A stretch of DNA of 64,000 nt from Acanthosoma haemorrhoidale (Eukaryota > Arthropoda > Insecta > Hemiptera > Acanthosomatidae): contig OV884014.1 of the NCBI GenBank assembly GCA_930367205.1, forward strand, positions 74,565,104 through 74,629,103, in the 5' to 3' direction. The translations under genes were made by a program, and so were the position numbers. The notes under the pieces were generated by a model. That model worked only from the letters and a program-made list of their open reading frames with translations, ran no database searches and was not told the DNA's origin. Shown piece after piece: positions 23,931 through 62,483 of the stretch (its first letter is position 1; the number at the start of each line of letters is the position of its first letter).

Positions 23931-24900
23931 CGGAATTATTAAAAAAATGTTTTAATATCGTGTAGTTAAGGAATGCAGTAAGTATTAAAATGTTTGAAAT
24001 TATAAATGGCTGTCTCTCGGAAACCTTGTGCGATTTGGAAAAACCGATAATATTTGAATTCAGAAGAGCAAATACTATCAATCACATATTTTTTTTCTTG
24101 AGAAAAAAAAAATTCCCTATTTCGTTCCCATGTGGTATTGGTTATGTTACTTATAGGGTATAAGACATTTGAGCAAGAAGCAAGATGTAGTTTTATCATT
24201 TACAACTTACCATTGTACGATTATAGGATAGGAAGATATGGTTTTCTTTAAACCAAAATCACTATTGTCTATTAAATCAAAAGCAGCATTAGCCATAAAC
24301 AAGTGTCACCATGTAACTCATTCATAGGCAAGACATATTTTTAACATTTTTCACTGTTTGAAAAAATAATCCTTCTCTGCATACTTTTTTTTTTTTTGTT
24401 GTGGGTGCAGTTTTTAATAAAAGTAAGGGATTTTGAATTTAATGTGTATTTTATGTTATGCGGATTACCTGATAAAAATTTGAAGTTTTCTTTCTTGAAA
24501 AATATGTAGCCTTCTCAATGTGTTTTTAAATTTGGTCTGCTTATGTCTAAATTGTTGTTTGGCAGTAATTTCTTTGATAAGAGTTGGTTGCCAAAAATAC
24601 ATTGGACTAAGAAAGGTGGGGTGAAACATAAAATTAATTTAAATTTTATGACCTAGGTCTTGCACAAGAATCTATGTATGATTTGAGGGACAATAAATAT
24701 AATAACGAATCTAGTAATGAACAACAATACTATATAATATTACCTTTTATTTTTTTCTTACATTTTACAATCTATTTGCTAAATGGTCACTGTGCATCTA
24801 AATGGTATCTCTTATGAAAAAAAAAATGCTTTTTATTTCTAAAAATTTCTTGTGTAAAAAAGAATCAGAAATCAAATCATCAGTAAAGGTGTAGGGACTT
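23931..24900. other. intergenic stretch
   Basis: AT-rich; nothing recognised beyond poly-T/poly-A runs. Confidence 0.45.
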
Positions 24901-26233
24901 CTTAAAGTTCATATTCTTGTCGTAATCACACAATAAACATTTGTTTGCCCTTGTTGGGGGGGTTTATCACTTCAGTAATTTAAATACTCCAATCATTCAT
25001 CAATTTCATAACAGTTTTACTATAATAATTAATGTATCTCATAATTCTTTAACATATAAAAATATAGAAATTGATGTTTTTTTTTGTTTTGTTTTTATAA
25101 ACATATTTAACATTTTCATATCAACAAAATAAGATAAATAATAATATTAAAAAAAAGAAGACAGTTTTTAGCATTTTTAATTTACACATTAAAAAAATGA
25201 GAGTGGTAACTCATAATAAATATAAAAAAAATTACCTACACCTTTAAAGTTACAATTAAAAAAAAAAAAAAAAATTCAAAATTCAAAGACTAATACATTT
25301 CCTATATCTGTATGAAAAAACAACAACAAAAATTACCAACATTCAAAGGTGAGTTCCAATGCAAACAAAATTCATACCAAAGGATTGGTACCAGATTTGA
25401 AAACAAAAATGAAAGGGAATAAATATTTATATTTATAAGCTATATTTAAAAATTAATAAACTCGTGTTTAGAGCAACACACGCTTGATAAGACAAAGTCT
25501 TGTTTGCATCGAAACCCACCTCGATAACAATTTTCGTATGAGTACTGTCGCACTTTGACCAGTAATAAAATATCTCATATACATGTCTAATACAAAGATT
25601 CATTCATTTATACATAAAATTGGAAAGTAAATCAACACGATGAGCATATATATGTTAATTTTTATTTGTAAGGTCATATACTAAACGCATTTTTTTTAAT
25701 TTTCTTCTTTTTATATATAGTCAGGTATTATATAGACACCTTGCTGTTGATAAAACTTCTCTAACAACTAAGTCTACCTACTATTTTTTTATTTATAGAT
25801 ATATTTATACTCCAAGATGGGTTGAAACATGCATATCATACGGGGCGAGAATTTTCATAAAATAATGCCCACTAGATAAGGTTAATATCAACCTGATTAT
25901 GGCGAAGATAATATATATATATATAATACAATTTTTCAAATTAATATTCTTATACAATATTCGTATTTACAAACAAATATATGTATACATATATACAGGA
26001 TTTACTAAAATCCCAGTTTAGATTATAATAACATATGTTAGATTATATGAGATACAAAATCTTCACCATAACCAAAGCGATATACCTGGAGGGTATACAA
26101 TCACTTGATTTTTGCTTCCGATCAATTCAACATAAAAATAATTAAAAACAACGCTTATTTTTTCACTTTACATAAAACAGCGATGGCCGCCGAAACTGTA
26201 CACATGGTCACTAATAAGGTCCACACAAAATGT
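24901..26233 (-). other. TOX: probable 3' untranslated region and downstream flank of TOX
   Basis: Follows the TOX stop codon (26234-26236) on the minus strand. Very AT-rich, with several TTTATT on the plus strand (AATAAA on the transcript strand), for example near 25663 and 25788, so the poly(A) site cannot be chosen. Confidence 0.35.
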
Positions 26234-53548
<27,315 letters not shown>

Positions 53549-55825
53549 AGATAGCAATAATAGTAAAATGCATTTCATTAAACTTTCGTCCTTGGCCAGA
53601 AAGAAGTATCAATAACAAAATATAAGATATTTTGCACTAAGCATAATAATAATTATTATGTAGACTAGTTTTTTATTCAATAAATAAATATTAGTTTTGT
53701 TATGCAATCACACTGGTGTGACTTAAAAAATAATAAAAGTTACAGAGAAAAAGTATAGTGCATAACAGGGATATGAACCCAGGACCCTTATTTTTAAATC
53801 ATTCTGGAGAAATGAGGTTAAGAAGGGTCATGTTTTTTCCTTTAGAAGTTCATATAGTTCTCTGGATTTTGGTACAGAAGTTTATTGGAGTGTGCTGTAC
53901 AACATACAAAAGGTGTCCACCAGTAGGGATGAGGGGGGTGGAGGAGCAGTTAGAAGTTTTTTTTTCGGTTTTCCTCAAAAAAAATTATTTTTCTAGTAAG
54001 AAAAGAAATTGTAAATATCAGAGGAGATGTTTGTTTTGTTTTTGTTTTCCTTATTTTCTTGTCTTTTGATTTATTTGGAAATAAAGAAGTTCAGCAGAAT
54101 AACATAAGGTGCATTGACCGGTGCAACAATCCCATTGAACCGGAATAAGCGCACTACAGGCTACGTACCCCCATGAGCTCGCTTCTCGTGCTTCTGGGGA
54201 AACCCCGTTTGAGGTTCAGTCCTCAGGAAGGGGGGGGGTTTCTCAAATATCTCGAGAATTATCAACTTAAGCAAAAGACACTTTTAAAAGTAATGAAAGT
54301 AAATGAAAGCTTCTATAAGAAAGCCTCTATTGATTTATTTTTCATAGAGCCAGTAATTAAGGAGATCGAGTGGGATGAAATATTAGTTTTTGTTAAGAAT
54401 TGTTCTAACAATTTGTTTTTTTCCCTCTAAAATTTAAATTAATGGAGAACAATTAACTTTCATCAATATTTATAGGTAATAAATAATATTAATAAGTAAC
54501 GTAAATAGTGAATAACTTTAAAATCAGGAACGTCCCACCAAGGGGTTATTGTTGTTAATCATCTGCCGATTGTTGATTCCCTCTCTTAGGTAGGTATTCT
54601 CTTTCCCTCTTGAATTCCTCACACATATTTTTCGGTCATCTTCTTTCAGTTGGGTTAAAAACCTCGTTAAAGTCAGTGAAAACGATTTAGTGCCGACTAA
54701 CAGTGTTTATTTTCTCTTAACGGGATGCTCTTCGATAATGTTGGGATAGTGTTTCATCTGTGAAAGGGAAGTAGAGGATGATGGCTGCAGTGTTTGTGAA
54801 AAGGTGATTATTGGTTTGAGAATGTGATGTGTGACAAGAGCTGATGGCAAAGCTGAAATTCTTTAAGGTAAGAAATAAGTGTTTGTTCATATTTCCTGCA
54901 GAAAACAACAATACCAAACCCTTGCATCGCCTGAGATCAATTCAAATCGCAATAATACAAACTAAATCACTACAATTTTACATTCAATCTCTGTAAGGGA
55001 GATTTGATTTTATAAGAGCCTCTTTTGTGCTTAAACAGTTGATGAACATGTTATACATAAAGGAAAGAAAAATACGTTTTCAAGTTGTTGACAGGTATAT
55101 ACTGCCTGAACCTCTACAGATGACTTTATTAAAAAAGCGACTGACACTACAACAATATGAATGGGAGGCTACTGTTTTAAGACGCAAGGGGACCTAAATG
55201 CGAATGATAGATTTTACCTCCATGACAGTTATGTAAACTTCTTCTTGGTTCATGAACCACCAAGCAACGTTCCAAGAGGTCGCCCATAATTCGATTATTT
55301 CAAACTCACAAACACATCCGCTTATTTTATATATTCATAGCAAACAATGAACTCATTTGATTATTTTATGTTTTAACTGATAATTATTAAAATTTACACC
55401 GTTGTGATTAGATAGCACATCCTGTAATTATTAATATATGTTAATCTAAGTTAAATGATAAGCATCCCACGGGTAGGAATTGTGACTTTATCATTTCATT
55501 TTTTCTTTAACTAATAAAACTTTTTTTGTGATTTTTTTTTACCTATGCGCTTCCTCCTTGTTCAGCACTGAGTATTGGTGATATTTCGTCTTTTGCGAAA
55601 TAAATGAACTCTATTTTTGTTCAGATCCACGCTTATGCACGTAGTTTCATTAGCGACAGTAAATGCGGACTATCCAATTGGCACCCACTGATGTTTTTGA
55701 AAATGGAATAAATTCATTATCCGTCTAGGGATTTGAATCAAGAAGCTATATTACTCCAAGATTAGGCCCCGAGTAAACATTTTCACTAACTAACAACTAA
55801 CTAGACGGTTTAACAATTACTCGAG

Positions 55826-55887
55826 GGTAATATATGACTCGTAACCGGGCAGGAATCGAATCCTCCAAGACGAGATGAAATATTACC
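55826..55887. repeat. 62-nt hairpin with B-box-like loop
   Basis: GGTAATAT at the left pairs with ATATTACC at the right; CTCGT pairs with ACGAG further in. The loop carries, on the minus strand, GGATTCGATTCCTG, which resembles a pol III B box. Confidence 0.45.
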
Positions 55888-56848
55888 TACCTCCTCTGAA
55901 AGCGTTAGAAGTTCCTAACCGTTTTTTTTTCCTTTTCATGTGTATATAAATCATTTCCGTAATATTTGAGGCCTCAACGTTAAATAATACGTTTATGGAA
56001 GGGGGGAGTTGGTACTGTAAAGGTTTTATAAAAAGGAAAAAAATAGGGCCACTGAGGGAAATAAGTGGAAAGAAACGTTTATAAGAAAGGGTTATATCAC
56101 TGATATTTTTTGTTACTTCTTAGAGTTTCTACACGTACGCCTGTGTACAGTCAGTTTCCTTGAATAGTGGATAACCATGAAATGGTCTTTTTCCTTAGGG
56201 GAAAATTAGTTTAAAACAAAATTAGATTTTACGGACAGCAAAAAATTATCTGAACAGCGAACCAACATCGATGTTTCATTGTCCCACAGTTCAGACTTAG
56301 TAATTATTTAATTAAAGATAAAATGGAAAAAAAACTTAAAACCAAATATATTTAATTAATATAATTGGGTTTTGCCTATTTTCAATTTATATCGAATCTT
56401 TAATCTTCTCCACTTGTTGACTTCTTCCATCCTTCTCAGTTAGTCAATATTCAGCCAACTAGAAACTCCCATTTATATCTATCTGCAGAATGGCTCTGTT
56501 CCGATCGTTTTGCATTAATGAAACTTATAGGACACGAATAAATTTCGATTTAATTAATAGATAATAGTTCTTATTCTAGAAAAACTATCTTATTTACTTG
56601 AATATTTCTCTAATCCTAACTATTTCAAAAGCGACACTTTCTTCATTTTATGATTTTCTCTTTTAGAAGTTGTCTACACAACTCGTATCAAAGATAACTT
56701 ACACATGGATGTAAAACCCAACCTAACATACATCACTGTTCTGACACTTTTAACATTTATCAATATAAGAACGCTGATGCGACATCCTATGACAGAGTAC
56801 GTTAAATAAAAAAAAGAGATGTGGATATGCAGGGGATCGGAAAGGACT

Positions 56849-56897
56849 GGGGGGGGGGCGGATTGCGATTACCCAGACCGAATTACACCCCCCCCCC
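56849..56897. repeat. G10...C10 inverted homopolymer pair
   Basis: G10 at 56849-56858 and C10 at 56888-56897 separated by 29 nt; can form a 10-bp pure G-C stem. Confidence 0.9.
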
Positions 56898-57400
56898 TCA
56901 CCTCGGTATAACCAAAATTGCAAAATCGCTTCCCCCACTTTTCCCCCTGACGAGAAATAAATCAACCGGCTTAATTGGAAGATATTCCTGCCGCGCATTT
57001 CCCGCCCAAAATTTTCCCGACGGAGCAAGAGTAAACATATCTGGTGCGGATAACATCTATTGCACTGCCACCTGGATAATCTCTACCGGATGAAAATTCA
57101 ATGCCGCCCTTATCTATTAATACGAAAATATTGGCTTTCCCTCGATTCCCCCCTTCCATCCACCCCGATCATTCTCCCTACGGCTGTGTACTTTAATGTA
57201 CGCAGGTGGGCCTGAATCCCCTTGTTTTTCGAGCGTGTTTTATCTGCTTTACTTTTATGGCTGATAGATGCCGTTAAGTTTCTCGGAAAGCTAGATTTTC
57301 CACCAGATGTATATGTAAATTTCCTCAACGGTAATTTTCAATCATCGGAGACCGGTTCGTAGGCAATCCTGCAAAACACACCAGTTTGTATGAAGCATAC

Positions 57401-57461
57401 CTGCTTTTTGGGTAGGCGCTGGGCAGAGGGTTTGTTTCTGGTTTCCGTAAAGGCATTCAAC
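57401..57461 (-). CDS. tentative further upstream TOX exon
   Basis: Acceptor GTGTATCAG, donor CAG|GTATGC, 61 nt ending in phase 0. In the frame that suits the next TOX exon it reads LNAFTETRNKPSAQRLPKKQ. Only phase, open frame and splice sites support it; no family similarity is seen. Confidence 0.22.
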
Positions 57462-58115
57462 CTGATACACGGCAAATAAATATAGGGTATATGAAATAAG
57501 ACAGCGGATATCTGGGTTTCCTTTTTTAGCTCCTCTACTTTGTAACTACTAAGTGTTTAACAGACAAAGAGAATGTTATAGGAAACATCCTAGTGCCAAC
57601 CACGCTCTAGTGCCTCAGTTCCATCTACTAACTTAGGCGATAGCTTTCGGTCGGCCTAACCTATGAGTTGTTGCACTATGGATTTTTTTATACTTATAAG
57701 AGTAAAAATAATAAAATATTTATTACTTTTTAAAGAATATTTATAGATAATAAATATATACCAACAATACAATGGTAAGGTGGCTAACCACCTTTTCCTA
57801 TTTATAAAATTAATAAGTAAATTACAATAATGTAAGGTGGAAAACTTACCATTACCAACGACAATTTTTCAAAAAAAATAATAATACCCAGTAATGACTA
57901 TAAATTACCCTTAAGTTGTCACCAATTACGGCATGGTAAAGATAAATTTCTAAATAGTGGAGTACATCTTATTTAAAATAATTAGACAATAACCGTTTAT
58001 AGTACAATTCAGGGATTTTGATTTTTCAAAAAAATATGTCATGAATCAATTAAGTCACGAATCATGAGTAAATCAGCATGATTGACCGTTAGTTTTGTTG
58101 TTTTTCTATTCTAGA
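57462..58115. other. stretch without recognised content
   Basis: AT-rich; a local fold-back of TGGTAAGGTGG- and CCACC-type motifs near 57770-57850 is all that stands out. Confidence 0.45.
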
Positions 58116-58343
58116 CTAACCGCGGAATGCCTCTCTGCCATTAGTCAGTTCTTTGCATTAGGACGGATTACCAAGGAAGAAGCATAAGATGCCCTCCGTT
58201 ATGAAAATGCCACATCACAAGTCATCCTAAACGCTACGATAAATCTTAAACCTCCACTTAAGTGGTTCTTGCGATATGCGGCTGTCCTCGCAGGAGATGA
58301 GCGCATACCGAATAAATTATCTCAGGCAGGGGTCATTTCATAA
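58116..58343 (+). pseudogene. protein-like coding relic of unknown origin (75 codons, one internal stop)
   Basis: A plus-strand frame from 58116 to the TAA at 58341-58343 reads like a real globular protein: AECLSAISQFFALGRITKEE, an in-frame TAA at 58185-58187, then LRYENATSQVILNATI, KPPLKWFLRYAAVLAG and a short C-terminus. Base composition is less AT-rich than on either side. A pyrimidine-rich tract and TTCTAG precede it, as at an acceptor site. It could be a degraded exon, a retrocopy or an endogenous viral element. I do not recognise the family. The internal stop argues against function. Confidence 0.45.
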
Positions 58344-58865
58344 TGTAAATAAGACATGGTTAGGAATTTTTCTGGTTTCTTTTTATTTTATTAAAAACAA
58401 TAAAAATCATTCAGACCAGTATTTGACATCTCAAAATTAAGGATTTCTTTGGTAAGGTTGATTTTACCATTTAAAAGTTTTGTTATGCTTACATTTCCAA
58501 ACATTTAATTAGTAAATAAGTTATTAATAGTTTTAAATCATTAGGACATCCAGTGGAGGTTACGATAAGATTTTCCGACGTTTACATATTAATAACGTCA
58601 GAACGCCCATTTTACAACATTACTACCAATGTCTCCCCTACCATCCCCATTCATGTCCTTGAGCGTCTATGGCTCTCTTGCCCTGATATTCAGAAATATC
58701 TGTTTTTCACCATTCAGAGATTAAGACAGAGGGGGGACATAGTTGCTCCACCATCTTTACTAAAGGATTCCTTAGAGGTAGCATGGGAGGTCCTGGGAAT
58801 ACTTTTTATGTACATATTGGCATGAGTATGAACTACACAAATGAGTGAGTGAAATTGTGTATGAT

Positions 58866-59226
58866 GGGCCCTTTTACACGAGTAAGAATTTGGAAAAACA
58901 CACTTGATCGAAAATCTTGATCGTGTAGAAGGACTTTGATAAGTTTTTTTGATCAAAATATTCCAGCATGTTGGGAATTTTTGATTAAAGATTCTAGTCA
59001 AGTAGACCGGTCTAGTAAACGAGAAAGTTTCAAAAGTAAGGTAACTTTCCTGCCACACCTACTGGAAACTAATCGTCAATTTGAACAAGACTGATCAACA
59101 AATGTTACCGTGTAAAATAGGGAGCCAATTTCTGTACGATCTTCCCCTGGTGACTGACAATCAAAATACTAACTATGATATCGTGATAATGTTTTTGAAC
59201 AAAATTCTTACTCATGTAAAAGGGCC
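58866..59226. mobile_element. MITE with about 25-bp terminal inverted repeats
   Basis: Left end GGGCCCTTTTACACGAGTAA (58866 on) is matched on the other strand at the right end by AGGCCCTTTTACATGAGTAA (ending about 59226), and the match continues through GAATTT. The 361-bp interior has no open frame of note. The GGGCCCxTTTACAC-type end recalls PIF/Harbinger- or piggyBac-like MITEs; the right flank is TTAA but the left is not, so the target duplication and superfamily are unresolved. Confidence 0.65.
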
Positions 59227-61168
59227 TTAAGATTTGAATGAGTTCTAAAATCACAATTATTAATACTGGATAAGCAAATTGTAATTTCACAAATAAAAAA
59301 AGAAAACCACTAGAAAGCGACCTCAAACATTAAAAATGTAGCCAAATTCATACTTGACACACTGATACGGAAATAAGGTCACGCATGTCTCTACAAACTC
59401 TTCAGAACAAACTTTGACTATATTGCCATTTATTACAAATTTAACGTCTAGTGTTAAAAATTTGTTACTTCCCTTGTAAATATTTATCGCTTAAGGATGT
59501 GCACTTAGCTTCCCTACAGATTGTATAAATCTGCATCCTTCGGCATTAGCCAATTTGTTATTTTCTGATTCTGTTTGAACTTTTCCACCTAATATCACGT
59601 ATCTTACATTTCTGTTCATATAGTATTTGAAATGTGACATTTTGCAAATAGCCAATAACTAAGCCACAACGGATGATAACTTAACGAATTTAATTTTGTC
59701 GGTGTTTTACCCTAAATTTGAGGGTCTTACCTTGTGGACTTGGGGGGTCTCTGGGCTGTTTGTAAATATTGTATGAATGAGCTAGTGAATGATGAATTGT
59801 AAATAAGGTATGAATGATAACATTTATCTCAATTACTTATTGCCTAATAAAAGGCAGATTGTAATTTTATCTTAATAAAAATTGTTGTTTTAAAAAAAAA
59901 AATTTTTGCCGGTTTTCATTGCTGAATGTTGTAGAGAATGTTACGGGAAATGGACTCCAATATCAACTAAATAAATATAAAGTTATACAATGACTGATAT
60001 TGCTTGAACCAACTTGGGTACTAACTGGATCCTCGATATAAATGTCTGAAGGTTTATCCAAACGCCCGAGGATCCAATGAAGCTCCAACGGTTTGGAAGA
60101 ACTGATAAGATCTGTGTAGAAGTTAGAAGTGGCGCCGCACAATCTCGGAGCACTTTAACAGCTGAGTGGGCCAAAATCGAACCGTTTTAATTCCTCCAAA
60201 CCAAACAGACCCGCCCCCCCCTCCGTCCTAAATAAATCTTGAGTATATCTTGGGGGGGGGGAGCTTTTGAACTGCTGATACTGTGTAAATGCGATGAATC
60301 GCTCAGTTATTTTTTTCATTCTTCGGTTGATTGTTTACTTCGAAAACTTAAGAGACCGCAGTAACCATGATTCTACCTGGATAAGTAAATTTAAGGATCC
60401 TCCTGCGTCAGGTAATGTCTGAAAAGTCAACGGAAGAAATAGATGATTTGTTTCTAAACTTTGGCAATTCATGTTTATTTTGTGTAATCTCTATTACATT
60501 TACTCATTTAATTCGAGAATTGATTTGAGCTATTATTTCTCGCTCCTTCTTTTATCAGACTTGAGTTATTTTTGTTTATTAAGCGTTAGGTTTTAGACCT
60601 AAGACATTAGACATTAGACCTAGGAAATGTCATCTCTTCTTGAGACTCTTAATTGTGAATTTTATTTTTGGACTTTCCACCTAGTACCTTGCTTACTGTC
60701 GAGAATCTCTTGTGATGTTTGAAGTCATCTAAGGCGTTTTACAGTCAACGTCTATGACTGTCCCAATAAAATCTGATGACCTTATTTCTGATGTTATTCC
60801 GTTGAATCATACACTTAAGTCTCCTCTTGTAATCATTTCGCCCGTTTCAGGTGTATTTAAGGATATATTCCCATCCATGCCCGCCTCAGAGGATCTTTAA
60901 ATTTCTAAAAAATATGACTAAATTATTTTAAATCAATAATTAGAGCTCATTCCTACTCACCCGTGTTGACTATGGGCTCCGTTTTGAGAACAGTCGTGGG
61001 CAGGCATTTTTTTTACGCCTCTTTGTCGTGGGAAAGAGGCCTTCTGGATCACATCTGGGCACTGGTAAAGTGGGTGGGTACCTGTATCTTCATTAGGGGG
61101 GAAAAACAGCGCCATAGGTAGCTCGAGGTTGTTTTAGATAAACATTTGAAACCAACTGTTAATAATTC
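59227..61168. other. stretch without supported gene
   Basis: AT-rich. Contains the C8/G10 pair at 60214-60261. A minus-strand open frame at 59983-60174 shows no family motif. Confidence 0.4.
60214..60261. repeat. C8...G10 inverted homopolymer pair
   Basis: C8 at 60214-60221 and G10 at 60252-60261, 30 nt apart; the second such pair in this part of the window. Confidence 0.9.
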
Positions 61169-61823
61169 CAGAGGGGTCCAACAAAATGTATCCACTGGTT
61201 AACGGTCCATAACTTGCAAATTAATTGACGGAGTTGTCTCACTTTTGGTGAAAGTGTAGCTTAAAGTCCAACTTAAAGATATCAAAATTCGCCGAACACT
61301 TGAGCGACTCACTCCAGTTTCACGGACACACTGTCTCACAGACTTCTGTGGTGAGCGAGTGAATTGTTGTAACACAAGATGGGAGTTAAATAGACTTTCT
61401 ACTGTTACAGGTCGTCCAGATTGCTGTTTGTGTACATCTTTATCACAGCCTTCGGCTTCAAATTTGCCTCGAATGCGACGAATCGTTAAACGTGTCGGTG
61501 GCTCTGTTTGATACACATTTCGCCATTGCCGTTGAACCTCATTAATGTTTTCATACTTAAAATACCGCTTTAAAATAGACTTCCTTTCATCAAATGTAAG
61601 CCTTAAGCCAGCCATGTTGACTCGAGTAATAAGGTACAACTAACAATAAAACACTAACTATCTGGCGACTGTCATCTGACAAAACAAAACAACGCAATAC
61701 AACGCTTGTATGGCGATTGCCGGAACTACAAACTATTACACTACCAAAAATGAGACAACTCCGTCAATTAGTTTGCAAGTTATGGACTTTTAAACAGTGG
61801 ATACATTTTTTTGGACCCCTCTG
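61169..61823 (-). mobile_element. internally deleted DUF4817-type Tc1/mariner-like transposon (655 bp)
   Basis: Terminal inverted repeats of about 81 bp: 61169-61249 and 61743-61823, both starting CAGAGGGGTCCAA and sharing ATGTATCCACTG, AGTCCATAACTTGCAAA and TTGACGGAGTTGTCTCA with few differences. The right end abuts TA (61824-61825); the left TA is not kept. One minus-strand open frame lies between, encoding only the N-terminal DNA-binding part of the transposase. Confidence 0.88.
61199..61639 (-). CDS. truncated transposase, N-terminal HTH (DUF4817) domain only
   Basis: 146 codons from ATG 61639 (or from the internal ATG of MAGLRL, 24 bases downstream). LTFDERKSILKRYFKYENIN, EVQRQWRNVYQTEPPTRLTI and RRIRGKFEAEG are the DUF4817 helix-turn-helix. 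SGRPVTVESL, TRSPQKSVRQCVRETGVSRS and SVRRILISL follow as the second HTH. In full-length relatives a DDE domain starts after this point. Here the frame instead runs into the left inverted repeat and ends ...LQVMDR. There is no stop or frameshift in the remaining domain. It could bind the inverted repeats without being able to cut; that is inference. Confidence 0.82.
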   Translation of the reverse strand: MYLITRVNMAGLRLTFDERKSILKRYFKYENINEVQRQWRNVYQTEPPTRLTIRRIRGKFEAEGCDKDVHKQQSGRPVTVESLFNSHLVLQQFTRSPQKSVRQCVRETGVSRSSVRRILISLSWTLSYTFTKSETTPSINLQVMDR

Positions 61824-62050
61824 TATTAGTCAAAGAAAACATTTACTTGCAGCAGCATCAGGACTCGGACCTAGATAGATAGTCGAGGGCTCCACCGACT
61901 GGCCTCTTCGATCGGAAGACCTTACAAACATAAATTCTATAAAGGAGAAGTCTCGCAAGCACTGTGAGTGATAAACCGTGTTGGGGACTGAAGGCTCGCA
62001 GCGGGGACACAATTTGATTCCAAATTTAAGTTTTCCTGTGGTATTGTGGC
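61824..62050. other. short spacer
   Basis: Nothing recognised between the DUF4817 element and the hAT-like MITE. Confidence 0.4.
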
Positions 62051-62483
62051 CAGTGTTGGGGGAATTTCATTCTAAATGACGAATGAAAAGAATTTATTTG
62101 TTGTTCGAAATTAACATTCTGTTTTTATAAAGTTTTTCTAAAAGCAGAAATTTTGTATATGATAAACATTGCAATCACAGTACGGATGGTTCTTCAGGAG
62201 GTGGTTCCATCATAAAACTGTTGAATTATTTTTTTTTAGAATTACAAGTTACCGGATTATTTATTTACTGTAACAAAATTTATTTTGTGTAAAATATATT
62301 TATTAAAATATCCTTTTTTTCTGTGATGACATTTATTGTCGGTCTCCTAGAAAATTGTATCAAATAACGAATAAAAAATAGCAAATAAACAAATAACTAG
62401 AATTAACGAATAACAAATTATAAATAAAATATATACATCAGTTACATTCGAATTAATTTTTATTCAAATGATGTTCAACTCTG
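62051..62483. mobile_element. possible hAT-like MITE rich in CGAATAA motifs
   Basis: Left end CAGTGTTGGGGGAATTTC and right end (other strand) CAGAGTTGAACATCATTTG share CAGxGTTG, the kind of end seen in hAT elements. The interior has repeated AACGAATAAC/CAAATAA motifs similar to 15530-16035. No clear 8-bp target duplication was found. Confidence 0.45.

Larger units (their letters stand above)
53700..57400. other. stretch without supported gene
   Basis: Open frames at 53758-54069 and 54173-54430 (plus) show no motifs. A 51-codon plus-strand frame at 55042-55197 and a hairpin at 55826-55887 are mentioned under findings. G/C runs at 54230-54238, 56849-56858 and 56888-56897. Confidence 0.4.

Noticed and set aside
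53758..54430. Two plus-strand frames of 85-103 codons
   Set aside because: Low-complexity, Phe/Lys-rich products without motifs or splice context; consistent with chance.
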